Positions 17,973 through 26,931 of a DNA stretch of 64,000 bases are shown piece by piece (position 1 is the stretch's first letter; each line of letters begins with the position of its first letter). The translations under genes and the position numbers were made by a program. The DNA is from an uncultured Bacteroidales bacterium (GTDB lineage: Bacteria; Bacteroidota; Bacteroidia; Bacteroidales; Muribaculaceae). The stretch covers positions 1 through 64,000 of the forward strand of contig CACZAC010000008.1 in assembly GCA_902779125.1 (NCBI GenBank), in the 5' to 3' direction. Below the pieces are notes generated by a model that was not told where the DNA came from, did no database searches, and saw only the letters and a list, made by a program, of their open reading frames with translations.

Positions 17973-19148
17973 TTAATCGAAGATGTGACGCAAGCGTGAG
18001 AAAATGCGGCTCTTATCGCTGTCGCTGGGCTTGATGTGCTCACCGGCATTCTGCAGCATGGTGATAGCCTCTCTCTCCTTGTCGTTGAGCTTCTCGGGCA
18101 TATAGACCATGACATTAATGAGCAAATCTCCCATACCATAGCGTTCGGGCGAAGGTAAACCCTTGCCACGGAGACGCAAAATGCTTCCCGGCTGAGTTCC
18201 AGGCTTGATAGTCACACGGGCCTTTCCGTCAACAGTGGGCACATCTACCTTACCGCCGAGGATTGCCGTGGGGATATCCAACATGAGGTTATAAATCAAA
18301 TCATTGCCGTCACGGGTGAGTTGTGCATCGCGCACTTCCTCGATAACGACAAGGAGATCTCCTGGGATGCCACCGCCAGGGGCGTCATTGCCTTGACGTC
18401 CCATGCGCAGGGTCATACCGTCGGCAACACCAGCGGGAATGCTGATGGCCACGACTTCCTCCTTGCGCACAAGTCCCTTGCCACTGCAATGCGGGCAAGT
18501 CTCCTTAATGCGCTTGCCACTGCCACCGCAGGTGTGGCAGACGCTCTGGGACTGCATCGTGCCGAACATCGTGCGCTGCATGCGCACCTCAATACCCGAA
18601 CCATTGCAAGTGGGGCAAGTCTCCAGGGCGGTACCATCCTTGGCACCTGTACCATGGCAATGGTCACATGACTTCATGCGGGGTATGCGCAGTTTCTTCT
18701 CGGCTCCCTTGGCTATCTCGCTGAGGTTCATCTTGACACGCACACGCAGGTCGGTACCACGCTTTACGCGCTGAGACTGACCACCTCCGCCTCCGCCAAA
18801 GAATTCACCAAAGCCGCCGAAACCGCCAAAGCCGCCAAACAGGTCACCGAACTGACGCAGAATGTCATCCATAGACATGCCACCGCCATAGCCACCGCCA
18901 CCCATCTGCTCGCCGGCAAAACCGAACTGGTCGTAGCGTGCGCGCTTATCGGGGTCGCTGAGGACATTATAAGCCTCGGCTGCCTCCTTGAATTTCTCTT
19001 CGGCAGCCTTCTTCTCGGCGTCACTTTTGCCTTGCTGTTTATCGGGGTGGTACTGGATGGCCAATTTGCGATAGGCCTTTTTCAGGTCATCGGCAGTAGC
19101 GTTCTTGTCCACGCCAAGCACCTCATAGTAATCTCTCTTCTGAGCCAT
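17973..19148 (-). CDS. dnaJ: Chaperone DnaJ
   Basis: 391 residues, cochaperone that stimulates DnaK ATPase and delivers unfolded protein. Complete domain order: J domain with the HPD motif (YHPDKQQGK), Gly/Phe-rich linker ([18 protein letters not shown]), four CxxCxGxG zinc repeats ([32 protein letters not shown]) and the C-terminal substrate-binding domains. It lies 47 bp downstream of grpE on the same strand, a common Bacteroidetes pairing. dnaK is not in the window. Confidence 0.98.
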   Translation of the reverse strand: MAQKRDYYEVLGVDKNATADDLKKAYRKLAIQYHPDKQQGKSDAEKKAAEEKFKEAAEAYNVLSDPDKRARYDQFGFAGEQMGGGGYGGGMSMDDILRQFGDLFGGFGGFGGFGEFFGGGGGGQSQRVKRGTDLRVRVKMNLSEIAKGAEKKLRIPRMKSCDHCHGTGAKDGTALETCPTCNGSGIEVRMQRTMFGTMQSQSVCHTCGGSGKRIKETCPHCSGKGLVRKEEVVAISIPAGVADGMTLRMGRQGNDAPGGGIPGDLLVVIEEVRDAQLTRDGNDLIYNLMLDIPTAILGGKVDVPTVDGKARVTIKPGTQPGSILRLRGKGLPSPERYGMGDLLINVMVYMPEKLNDKEREAITMLQNAGEHIKPSDSDKSRIFSRLRHIFD

Positions 19149-19195
19149 AGTTTTTTCTTGAGTTTCTAGTCCCTGTTCTGGTTTCTAGTTAATTA

Positions 19196-19774
19196 TTAAC
19201 TGCCGACAACCACCTTAGCGTGGCGCAGCACCTTGTCATTAATCATATATCCCTTGATAGTCGTGTCGATGACCTTGCCCTTCATCGAGGGGTCAGGAGC
19301 GGGGAACATTGTCACCGCCTCATGGACATCGGTATCAAAGTCCTTGCCTGTAGAGTCAATCGCAGTCACATGCTGACTCTCAAGATACTTTACAAACTTA
19401 TTGTAAATGAGGTTTACTCCCTCCTTGAGGCTGTCGAGATCTCCACCCTTGTTGATGGCATCAATGGCACGTTCCAAATCGTCAACCACGGGCAGAAGCT
19501 CACGCATAGCACTCTCGGCACCGTTCTTAATCAGGTCGGCCTTCTCCTTGAGCGTACGACGACGGAAGTTCTCAAAGTCCGCCATCAGGAAAAGGTATTC
19601 TTTCTTCTCATGCTCGACAGCTGCTTCGAGGTCGGCAATCTTCTTGTCAGGGTCATTTTCTTCAACGGGCTGTTGTTCGGCCTGCTGCTCGTTCAGGGCT
19701 TCATTATCCTGAATTTCTTCCATTTTAGCGGCCTTAGCCTCTTCGTTTTGATTCTTTTTGTTCTTTTTAGACAT
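19196..19774 (-). CDS. grpE: Nucleotide exchange factor GrpE
   Basis: 192 residues; exchanges ADP on DnaK. The N-terminal 60 residues are charged and low-complexity (KKNKKNQNEEAKAAKME), followed by the long dimerisation coil (DKKIADLEAAVEHEKKEYLF), the ADFENFRRRTLKEK motif, and the C-terminal beta-wing VITFKGYM-type segment (here TTIKGYMINDKVLRHAKVVV). Directly upstream of dnaJ. Confidence 0.97.
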   Translation of the reverse strand: MSKKNKKNQNEEAKAAKMEEIQDNEALNEQQAEQQPVEENDPDKKIADLEAAVEHEKKEYLFLMADFENFRRRTLKEKADLIKNGAESAMRELLPVVDDLERAIDAINKGGDLDSLKEGVNLIYNKFVKYLESQHVTAIDSTGKDFDTDVHEAVTMFPAPDPSMKGKVIDTTIKGYMINDKVLRHAKVVVGS

Positions 19775-19840
19775 ATCGTAGTTGTGTTAAATTCTATATA
19801 CCTTACTGATTCCTGCAAAAACCAGTCCAAGGTATTTAGA

Positions 19841-20659
19841 TTAAAGGTGAAGGACAAAGGTGGCGCAATCGGTAAAAGTGTCAGCCGCCGCCTCTGCCAG
19901 TTTGTCACTCCCAAACAATCCAAACACCGTTGACCCCGAACCCGACATAGCGGCATATTCAGCTCCCGCATCAAACAGTTGTGCCTTGATGAGCCATAAC
20001 TGGGGCAAAGCGGCAAACACGCTGGGTTCAAAATCATTTTTCAGCGTACCATCCCACATCTCGACAGGGCGGGCAATCGTATGTGACAGGTCCACTGTCG
20101 CCGGAGCCGGAACGACACGGCTATAGGCCGTACGGGTATCCACCCCAAACGGTGGCTTGACAAGCAACAATGACTTGCCCTGCAGATTCACCTCAATCGG
20201 TGACAACACATCACCGATGTCAGTAGCCATCATCGGGCGGTTATAGATAAAGAATGCACAATCGGCGCCCAAGGTAGCTGCCATCGCAGCCAAATCATCT
20301 TGTGGCACCCCAAGGTCAAACATACTATTGAGTATCAACAGGGTGTGGGCTGCATCACTGGAGCCACCACCTAGTCCGGCCCCGTCGGGGATGTGCTTAT
20401 AGAGATGAATTGCCACTGGCGGCAAGTCGTACTTTTCCTGCAGCAAGCGGTAAGCCTTCATCACCAGGTTTTTCTCGGGAGGGCAATCCACCTTGTTGCC
20501 GTAACAGGTGAGTGAGGTCTCACCTTCGGCAGGAACTATCTCCAGCACGTCGGTCAGTGGGATGGGATAAAAAACAGTCTCGATGTTGTGGTAACCATCG
20601 GGGCGACGTTCTACAATATTCAACCCGAGGTTGATCTTAGCGTTGGGAAATGTAATCAT
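19841..20659 (-). CDS. ispE: 4-diphosphocytidyl-2-C-methyl-D-erythritol kinase
   Basis: ATP-dependent kinase of the MEP isoprenoid pathway. About 272 residues. Start MITFPNAKINLGLNIV matches the family; the upstream frame to 20707 would run into the cls gene and is not used. The GHMP ATP loop is clear (PDGAGLGGGSSDAAH), and the C-terminal AAMSGSGSTVFGLF glycine motif is present. It begins 10 bp after the cls stop codon, so it is probably co-transcribed with cls. Confidence 0.96.
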   Translation of the reverse strand: MITFPNAKINLGLNIVERRPDGYHNIETVFYPIPLTDVLEIVPAEGETSLTCYGNKVDCPPEKNLVMKAYRLLQEKYDLPPVAIHLYKHIPDGAGLGGGSSDAAHTLLILNSMFDLGVPQDDLAAMAATLGADCAFFIYNRPMMATDIGDVLSPIEVNLQGKSLLLVKPPFGVDTRTAYSRVVPAPATVDLSHTIARPVEMWDGTLKNDFEPSVFAALPQLWLIKAQLFDAGAEYAAMSGSGSTVFGLFGSDKLAEAAADTFTDCATFVLHL

Positions 20660-20669
20660 GTTATTATGT

Positions 20670-22118
20670 TTACAGAATTGGGCTGAGAAGGCGGACCACC
20701 GACTCAAGCGCCTTTTGAATCACAGGGCGCTGTTTCCATTTGCCCATGCTCACCCGTGAGCATCGCTGCAAATCGGCCTCAAAGACATCCTTCATCTTGC
20801 GGTTAAAGTCCTTGCTGTAAACCAGCGCATTAAACTCAAAATTATGCTCGAAGCTACGGAAGTCAAAGTTGGTTGACCCCGTCGTCACAAACTCGTCATC
20901 AACAATGACGACCTTGGCATGCATCATGCCGTCTTCATAGTAATAAATCTTCATGCCCGACTGCAGGCACTGCTTGATATAAGAGCCCGTTGCCAAGCGC
21001 AACATCGTCGCGTCAGTCTTTCGCGGTATCATCAGCCGCACATCAACTCCCGAGAGCGCAGCACTCTGCAATGCCTTGAGAAGGGGATCGCTAGGGAGAA
21101 AATAAGGTGTCTGAATATACACGCAGTTCTTGGCAAGAGCGATTGCCTTGAAGAATACAAGCGAGATATTGTTCCAACGGTTAGTCGGGCCACTGCCCAC
21201 CATCTGAATCAGATAATCGGTGTTGACGAGGGGCTCGTTGTAGTGCATCGTTGGTGACGTGAGCAATTTACGTGTAGTGAAAATCCAGTCGATGGCAAAA
21301 GAGTACTCCAAAGCTGCAACCGCCTCGCCATGAATGCGCAAGTGAGTGTCACGCCAGGGCTTCCACTTCTTATCGCCAATGACGTATCGGTCGGCGATAT
21401 TCATGCCACCCACATAACCCACCTCACCGTCAATGACGACAACCTTGCGGTGGTTGCGCCAGTTGACACGGAAGGCGACATTGGTCAGCGTGACCTCAAG
21501 GAACGGGTGCACTTCAATACCCGCTTCACGCATCCGCTTCAACACGCGCGGCCTCACATAGAACGAGCCGACATAGTCATACAGCACCCTGACCTGAACG
21601 CCCTCGCGGGCCTTGCGCATGAGCAACTCAATCAGTTGCGAACCCACTTCATCATTCTCGATGATAAAATACTGCAAGTGAATGTAGTCGCGGGCTGCTT
21701 CTATATCCCGTTTCAGGCTTTCGAACTTGTCAATTCCGGTGGTAAAAATGTCAATGTCATTGCCAGCAAACATGTGCGGTGTCGTCAACTTATTGACAAG
21801 AGAAATGAGCTGATGGGACGATTCACTCAATGTGTCATTCAGTTCAATGACCTCTGAGTAGTCATTCATGCGCTGCAATTCACGCAAATCGGAACGCGAT
21901 ATCAGCTTCATACCCTTGAGGCTGCGACCGAAAATCAAGTATATCACCAGACCCAATATCGGTAGCAGCACCAGCACCAGCATCCACGCCATCGACTTCA
22001 CCGGATTGCGATTCTCACTGAGCACTACCACAATCACAGCGAGCACAGTGAGAAAATACAATACCAACAGAATATTGTATACCACATTTGCGTATGGGAA
22101 CAACTCGGCGAGAATCAT
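20670..22118 (-). CDS. cls: Cardiolipin synthase (phospholipase D family)
   Basis: About 482 residues. Two N-terminal membrane helices (VVYNILLVLYFLTVLAVIVV and the SMAWMLVLVLLPILGLVIYL region) are followed by two PLD domains with HKD motifs, NWRNHRKVVVIDGEVGYVGG and MMHAKVVIVDDEFVTTGSTN. Makes cardiolipin by phosphatidyl transfer at the inner membrane. The frame is open to 22175, but ATG at 22118 (MILAELFPYANVV) fits the family start better. Confidence 0.95.
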   Translation of the reverse strand: MILAELFPYANVVYNILLVLYFLTVLAVIVVVLSENRNPVKSMAWMLVLVLLPILGLVIYLIFGRSLKGMKLISRSDLRELQRMNDYSEVIELNDTLSESSHQLISLVNKLTTPHMFAGNDIDIFTTGIDKFESLKRDIEAARDYIHLQYFIIENDEVGSQLIELLMRKAREGVQVRVLYDYVGSFYVRPRVLKRMREAGIEVHPFLEVTLTNVAFRVNWRNHRKVVVIDGEVGYVGGMNIADRYVIGDKKWKPWRDTHLRIHGEAVAALEYSFAIDWIFTTRKLLTSPTMHYNEPLVNTDYLIQMVGSGPTNRWNNISLVFFKAIALAKNCVYIQTPYFLPSDPLLKALQSAALSGVDVRLMIPRKTDATMLRLATGSYIKQCLQSGMKIYYYEDGMMHAKVVIVDDEFVTTGSTNFDFRSFEHNFEFNALVYSKDFNRKMKDVFEADLQRCSRVSMGKWKQRPVIQKALESVVRLLSPIL

Positions 22119-22218
22119 AGCCTCATGGTGACAGTTTCTATTAAACAATAACGGACGCGACACAGTCACGTCCATTCATCTTAATGTGAAAAGCAAGAGG
22201 CAGCGTGATGCAACCCCA

Positions 22219-22530
22219 TTAACGCACGACCACCTTGCGGGACCACTGGTTACCGCATTTCACGATATAGAAGCCCTTGGGGAAGTCTACCGATGCCTTT
22301 TGGTCCGCACTGACACGCACCACCTTAATCTGCTGTCCGGTAATCGAGTAGACGTTGAATGTGGCGTCACTGTTGCCAGCAATGAAGACGATACGACCAT
22401 CAGCACCCTGCGCTGCAGGACCTTGCACAGCTGTTTCAACGCGCTGTGGCAAGAAATTGTCGGGAACCGGTATGGCATTTACCGCACCGATTGCCAACAG
22501 GCAGGTCAATATGTAAAGCATCCTCTTCAT
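22219..22530 (-). CDS. Tiny secreted protein made almost only of a T9SS-type C-terminal domain
   Basis: 103 residues. Signal peptide MKRMLYILTCLLAIGAVNA, a 25-residue linker, then a segment with the pattern of the type IX secretion sorting domain (type A): FNVYSITGQQIKVVRV, then VDFPKGFYIVKCGNQW, ending SRKVVVR. Such domains normally sit at the end of large cargo proteins. Here there is no cargo, so it may be a remnant of a larger gene or a free-standing surface peptide. It has its own promoter. Confidence 0.72.
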   Translation of the reverse strand: MKRMLYILTCLLAIGAVNAIPVPDNFLPQRVETAVQGPAAQGADGRIVFIAGNSDATFNVYSITGQQIKVVRVSADQKASVDFPKGFYIVKCGNQWSRKVVVR

Positions 22531-22556
22531 TTGCTTCTTGTTTCCGTTTCAATCTG

Positions 22557-22586
22557 CAAAATTACTACTTTTTGTCAACAAGTCAA
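22557..22586 (-). promoter_or_regulatory. Promoter of the T9SS-domain mini-protein
   Basis: On the minus strand TTG (22584-22586), exactly 19 nt, TAATTTTG (22557-22564). The ATG is at 22530. Confidence 0.7.
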
Positions 22587-22702
22587 GCATTTTGCCCATT
22601 TTTTTCGTTTTTCACCTATTAGACTACTCTTGCAGGCAAGGGTTTAATGAATGAAACCAAGAATTATCCCATGGGGGAGGTGAAACCATTCCAAGCGTAG
22701 AA

Positions 22703-23821
22703 TCACCTTTTTACTAGTCTAGAGATTAATCTTTTTGCCCGAATTATGACCTTTTCCATCGAGAGTGTACCATATCGCTTCAAAGTCCAACCAGGGCATT
22801 TGTTGTACCGCTTCCAAAATAATTCATAATCTGCAGGGCGAGAAGTACATCCACGGATACAAGGATTGTGTCTAACAACTGATTCCACATCAATTGCAGT
22901 CATGTCTATACCGCAGTGCTCCAAGAAAGAACGCCCACGGCTGCTATATACGAGTAAAGCACTGATACCCTTATCGTCATGTTTTACGCCATTTACGGCC
23001 TCAACACCCCAAAAATCCGCAATCAAGAAGTCAGCACCACTTTTTCCATTCTTTGACGGGCAGACAAAGCATGACGGCCTTAAGTTGTAATTAGCCAAAT
23101 AACTTGCCATATAGTCATCATCGTCATGAGGTTTCGCACAATCACCGATGACAACCGAATAATTGCGCCAACCGGTTGACTTGTCTCGGAAGTTGACCTG
23201 GGAAATGTTGCGGCCTCTGGCTTTCCCATCGAGATATCCTCGCCATACTTTGGGGCTTGGCACCCCATGGCAGGCGATTTCTACAGTAATCAGATTGGGG
23301 AAATCTTTACTCAAGAATCGTTTCAAACCGGCTATCTGGCACGGTGTTCCACTGAAAAGGACTTTCTTGCCTTGTTCCAGGAACTGCTTGGCATGAAGAT
23401 AGCTATCTCCCATGACTGATTGGACATATTTGCTACCGCGAAAGGCATCAATACCTTCAAGCGTATCGGCATAATCATGAACTACCGCCCACCGGTCATC
23501 AAAACGCGCACCAAACACCACACCTCCATCTTGAATCACACGACGGGCGAGAAGAGAGAACACACCACCCGATGAACTGGATAATCTCACCTTCTCATCA
23601 GGATGGATAGCGGCAAAACAATTATGCGGCTCCTGCTCTTCCCCCACATTCAGAACCGGACAAACCTGCTCACACAAACCACAATTGACACACACATCAG
23701 TATCAACCCGTGGATAAAGGAAACCGTTTTCATCCTCGTGCATGGCAATGCACGACTGAGGACAGCGCTGAACGCAAGCCCCACAACCGCAACACATTGA
23801 TTTGTCCTTGATATCAATCAT
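22703..23821 (-). CDS. Fe-S protein of the coenzyme F420 hydrogenase/dehydrogenase beta-subunit-like family
   Basis: 372 residues. Two [4Fe-4S] ferredoxin motifs at the N-terminus (CCGCGACVQRCPQSC and CVNCGLCEQVCPV), then the FrhB-type N and C domains (LSSSSGGVFSLLAR, VLFSGTPCQIAGLKRFL, CHGVPSPKVW). In bacteria of this group such proteins occur in surface-polysaccharide clusters, sometimes near pyruvyl transferases; their reaction is not established. It overlaps the upstream GT2 gene by 4 bases (ATGA), a sign of translational coupling. F420 itself is not expected in this phylum. Confidence 0.82.
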   Translation of the reverse strand: MIDIKDKSMCCGCGACVQRCPQSCIAMHEDENGFLYPRVDTDVCVNCGLCEQVCPVLNVGEEQEPHNCFAAIHPDEKVRLSSSSGGVFSLLARRVIQDGGVVFGARFDDRWAVVHDYADTLEGIDAFRGSKYVQSVMGDSYLHAKQFLEQGKKVLFSGTPCQIAGLKRFLSKDFPNLITVEIACHGVPSPKVWRGYLDGKARGRNISQVNFRDKSTGWRNYSVVIGDCAKPHDDDDYMASYLANYNLRPSCFVCPSKNGKSGADFLIADFWGVEAVNGVKHDDKGISALLVYSSRGRSFLEHCGIDMTAIDVESVVRHNPCIRGCTSRPADYELFWKRYNKCPGWTLKRYGTLSMEKVIIRAKRLISRLVKR

Positions 23822-24720
23822 CGCTTGAAAAAAGAGATAAAACGCTTGATGGCTGGTCTAATAGGGTTGGTGATAAACATCAGGTCGTTCTCTAATAATT
23901 TTCTATTATACAACTTGTTTATCTTTTTGATATACATTTGCCGTTCAGCTTCAGGCATTGCTTGCATTCTATCAAGTGTCGCAACTATCGTATTGCGGTA
24001 ACCATTAATGCGCTTTTTGACTTGCTTACGTGCTGAATACTGTCCACGGCTATGCGATGTCCAACGCATAAGGACCGAATACATCACCCGATTAACTGTC
24101 ACACAACGGTAGGAGTATAATACCGGCAACATGAGCTGCCAGTTCTGACCTGCATCATGCTCAGTATAGATTTCAAGATCAGGTATAGTCTGCTTTAATG
24201 CTTTGGTTTTCACCATATATCCCCCAGGGGTGTACCAGTAATCATCGGAGCCAAATAAGCAATCTTCGAACAAGGATTCAGAGTAACGACGATTCCGGCT
24301 CATCGAACGTTGTAAAGACAAGTCCTTATCAAACAAGTACTCCAACAGGCACCTTGACATTCCCACGGTATCATCGGTGTTCTCCAATGAGTGGACAAGG
24401 ACCTCAATGGCGTCATCGGTCTTATAAAAGTCATCAGCATCAGGCCACACAAAATACTCACCATCAATCAAGTTCAAATGGTCATTGATAGCGACCGACT
24501 GCCCCTGATTAGCCTGATAATGATAATGCAATTGATAGCCGCGCTGTTCAAACTTAGGGATATAGCTCTCAATAACAGCCTTGGTGTCATCGGTGCTGCC
24601 GTCATCAATCACGTGCATCTCGATGTCTGGATAAGTCTGCTTGAGGACAGAATCCAGCAACCGATGGATATACCTGCCGCAATTATAGGTTGGAGTCAGT
24701 ATGCTTACCAAACTTGACAT
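23818..24720 (-). CDS. Glycosyltransferase family 2
   Basis: 300 residues. GT-A fold start SILTPTYNCGRYIHRLLDSV, nucleotide-sugar motif VIDDGSTDDT and the metal-binding DxD (WPDADDF). No C-terminal membrane helix, so a soluble or peripheral enzyme that adds one sugar. The sugar is unknown. It overlaps the flippase gene by 38 bp and the Fe-S gene by 4 bp, so the three form one coupled operon. Confidence 0.9.
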   Translation of the reverse strand: MSSLVSILTPTYNCGRYIHRLLDSVLKQTYPDIEMHVIDDGSTDDTKAVIESYIPKFEQRGYQLHYHYQANQGQSVAINDHLNLIDGEYFVWPDADDFYKTDDAIEVLVHSLENTDDTVGMSRCLLEYLFDKDLSLQRSMSRNRRYSESLFEDCLFGSDDYWYTPGGYMVKTKALKQTIPDLEIYTEHDAGQNWQLMLPVLYSYRCVTVNRVMYSVLMRWTSHSRGQYSARKQVKKRINGYRNTIVATLDRMQAMPEAERQMYIKKINKLYNRKLLENDLMFITNPIRPAIKRFISFFKR

Positions 24721-26344
24721 ATTTCAAAATCCTTTTCTTGATTAACTCTCTAACTTCATTCTCGGCTGTAAAGTAAGTAATCACAAATATGACTATTGTG
24801 GATGTGGAACCCACAATAAAGAAGCGGAGAAAACCCTCTGGGAAGTACATCCTGGGGATATATCCCACCACAAAAGCCAAAAGCGTGATTGGTGCAATAG
24901 GCAACAGGACCTGCTTAAAGAAACGTCTAAGTGTAACCTGTTTCACAGTGAGGCCCAACGTGTATACATTGCTCAAACAACCGATAAACACAGCCAAGGC
25001 GTTATAGATGAATGCTACATACAAATTTCCATAATACTTATAGGCAAAGTATGTAATTGGAATCACACTCAGATACAGGGAGCCGTTTATAAAACTGATT
25101 CTCTTCATCTTACCGGTGGCATGAATTCCCATGGCCATCACAACCGACATCAAAGCCGAGAAATTGAAGAAAATCATGATTCTAACAAGCCAAACCGTGT
25201 GATCAGGCACTAACTTCAGCCATAGTTCCACGACAAAATGAGTTTCCATGAATACCGGCACCGACACAATCAAGAGCAACAGAAACAGATATTTTGCCGA
25301 CATATAAACGAGATTTGACATCCTCTCATGGTCTCCAATAGAAAAAGACTTAACAATCTGAGGCCTTACTGAAGTCGTGATGCCCGAGGTGAATTTCATC
25401 ACAATGCCTTGTACTGCAAACGCAATCGATACCGCTGCATTAGCCACAACGCCAAAAAACATGTTGACGAGGACAATCACACCTTGGGTTCTGGCCATGT
25501 CACTCAAATTGCCATAAAGGTCCCATCCCGAGAAACCGAGCATTGGTTTAAGGATGTCCTTGCGCCACACGAAATGGAAATGAGACTCAGGATAATGCCT
25601 AATACAATAAATGCGGTAAAGGCCCATCATGAAAGTACTAACCGCCAGTGATAGGATTGAAAGCAGAATCAGTTTGTCGAAATTTCCTATAACCAACAAG
25701 TATAGAATAAGCAGCCTCAATGTTACACCTAAGATATCAAAGTAGGCATAAATGCTCATCTTCTCATGGGCAATGATAACAGCATTGTATGGCACCTGGG
25801 TAATGGTCAGCATTGTGCTGATGATACTGGCTTGATATATCCATCGGGCGGCCACCATACGTTCTGGAGGAATTACCAGTTTATTCTCCAGGAACCAGAG
25901 GCCAACGGTTTCGGCCAACAACAGAATCAGCAAAGCTATGGCGATATGTATTATCATGGCGCTACAGAAGGTATCAGCCAACTGCTTCTTCTTGTTTCGG
26001 CCTAACTCAAACGTCAAGAAACGACTCGTTGCACCGCTCATCGACGCCTTGAGAAAACCCATCGATGAGATGATACTGCCCACAGCCGATTGGATACCAT
26101 AATCCACGACCCCCAAGACATTCAAGATGACACGCGAAGCGTAAAACCCCACGGCCATCGAAATGAACATCCTGATATACAGCATAACTGCATTTTTGGC
26201 AATGCGGCTACCGCTGACAATTGGCTCATCCCGCTTCTCTGCCGGTTCGTCATCATGCAGATTGCTATCAACCAACTGTTGATTTTGAGGGTCTTGATTG
26301 GTCAATCTTGACGATTGATCAGTATTATGTTCGTTATCTTGCAT
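24683..26344 (-). CDS. Wzx-type oligosaccharide flippase (MOP superfamily)
   Basis: 553 residues with about 12-14 hydrophobic helices. Features include the family start IAKNAVMLYIRMFISMAVGF, the GFLKASMSGATSRFLTFELG loop and the central FSGWDLYGNLSDMARTQGV region, all typical of polysaccharide biosynthesis flippases. The first 45 residues are unusual: a hydrophilic Asp/Gln/Glu/Asn-rich tail (QDNEHNTDQSSRLTNQDPQN) before TM1. It would flip lipid-linked glycan units made by the neighbouring glycosyltransferase. First gene of its operon, with a 587-bp non-coding region upstream. Confidence 0.88.
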   Translation of the reverse strand: MQDNEHNTDQSSRLTNQDPQNQQLVDSNLHDDEPAEKRDEPIVSGSRIAKNAVMLYIRMFISMAVGFYASRVILNVLGVVDYGIQSAVGSIISSMGFLKASMSGATSRFLTFELGRNKKKQLADTFCSAMIIHIAIALLILLLAETVGLWFLENKLVIPPERMVAARWIYQASIISTMLTITQVPYNAVIIAHEKMSIYAYFDILGVTLRLLILYLLVIGNFDKLILLSILSLAVSTFMMGLYRIYCIRHYPESHFHFVWRKDILKPMLGFSGWDLYGNLSDMARTQGVIVLVNMFFGVVANAAVSIAFAVQGIVMKFTSGITTSVRPQIVKSFSIGDHERMSNLVYMSAKYLFLLLLIVSVPVFMETHFVVELWLKLVPDHTVWLVRIMIFFNFSALMSVVMAMGIHATGKMKRISFINGSLYLSVIPITYFAYKYYGNLYVAFIYNALAVFIGCLSNVYTLGLTVKQVTLRRFFKQVLLPIAPITLLAFVVGYIPRMYFPEGFLRFFIVGSTSTIVIFVITYFTAENEVRELIKKRILKYVKFGKHTDSNL

Positions 26345-26931
26345 TAATTACTCAACAATCAGGAAGCCAAAGCTAAAACATCTTTGTTTCCATAACACTA
26401 AAAAAGTGATGCGGTATTAACCGCGAGTGGTAATAGTCTGAATATTAGCGAAATCGGTCTAATGAGATATCCTAAACTCAACAAGACGCAAAACCACATA
26501 TAAATAAAACACGACGGAGCATCCTCAATACACTGTCGCATAATAAATCATAGCCAAGCTAGTGACACACATGGGAAAACTCGCCTTCAATTCTCTTACC
26601 ACTTTTTGACTCTATACCGTGCTGTACACAATACTTGAGCCAAGCAACAAAATTAGCCACAGTCGGTGACATGACAAAATTTTTGGGTAAAAAAATCACA
26701 AGCCAGCACAGCCTCGACCATTTATAGTAAATATTATAAATTGACTTTCAGACACTTACAGAAACAAGCAAGATATTTAGGATGACAGCGATGCTGCCAT
26801 CGGAAACCATTGTTTCTCAGCAAAGCACCATGTAAATTGACAAAAAAGATGCGCCTGCTCGTCAGGCGCATCCTTTTAATGTGTTACTGATGTCTATACT
26901 GTGATAATCTGTCGTGAATGAATCTCAGATA
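26345..26931. other. Non-coding region between the polysaccharide unit and the first C10 protease
   Basis: 587 bases, AT-rich, no convincing coding frame on either strand. It holds a possible -7 box for the flippase operon (CAAAGCTA at 26368-26375, i.e. TAGCTTTG on the minus strand) and the terminator at 26842-26872. The remainder shows nothing recognisable. Confidence 0.5.
26842..26872 (-). terminator. Intrinsic terminator of C10 protease A
   Basis: Stem GATGCGCCTG/CAGGCGCATC with a 5-nt loop, followed on the minus strand by TTTTTTG. It lies 60 bp past the stop codon at 26932. Confidence 0.88.

Noticed and set aside
24391-24717. Plus-strand frame of 108 codons opposite the GT2 gene
   Set aside because: Antisense of a clear glycosyltransferase; no conserved features of its own.
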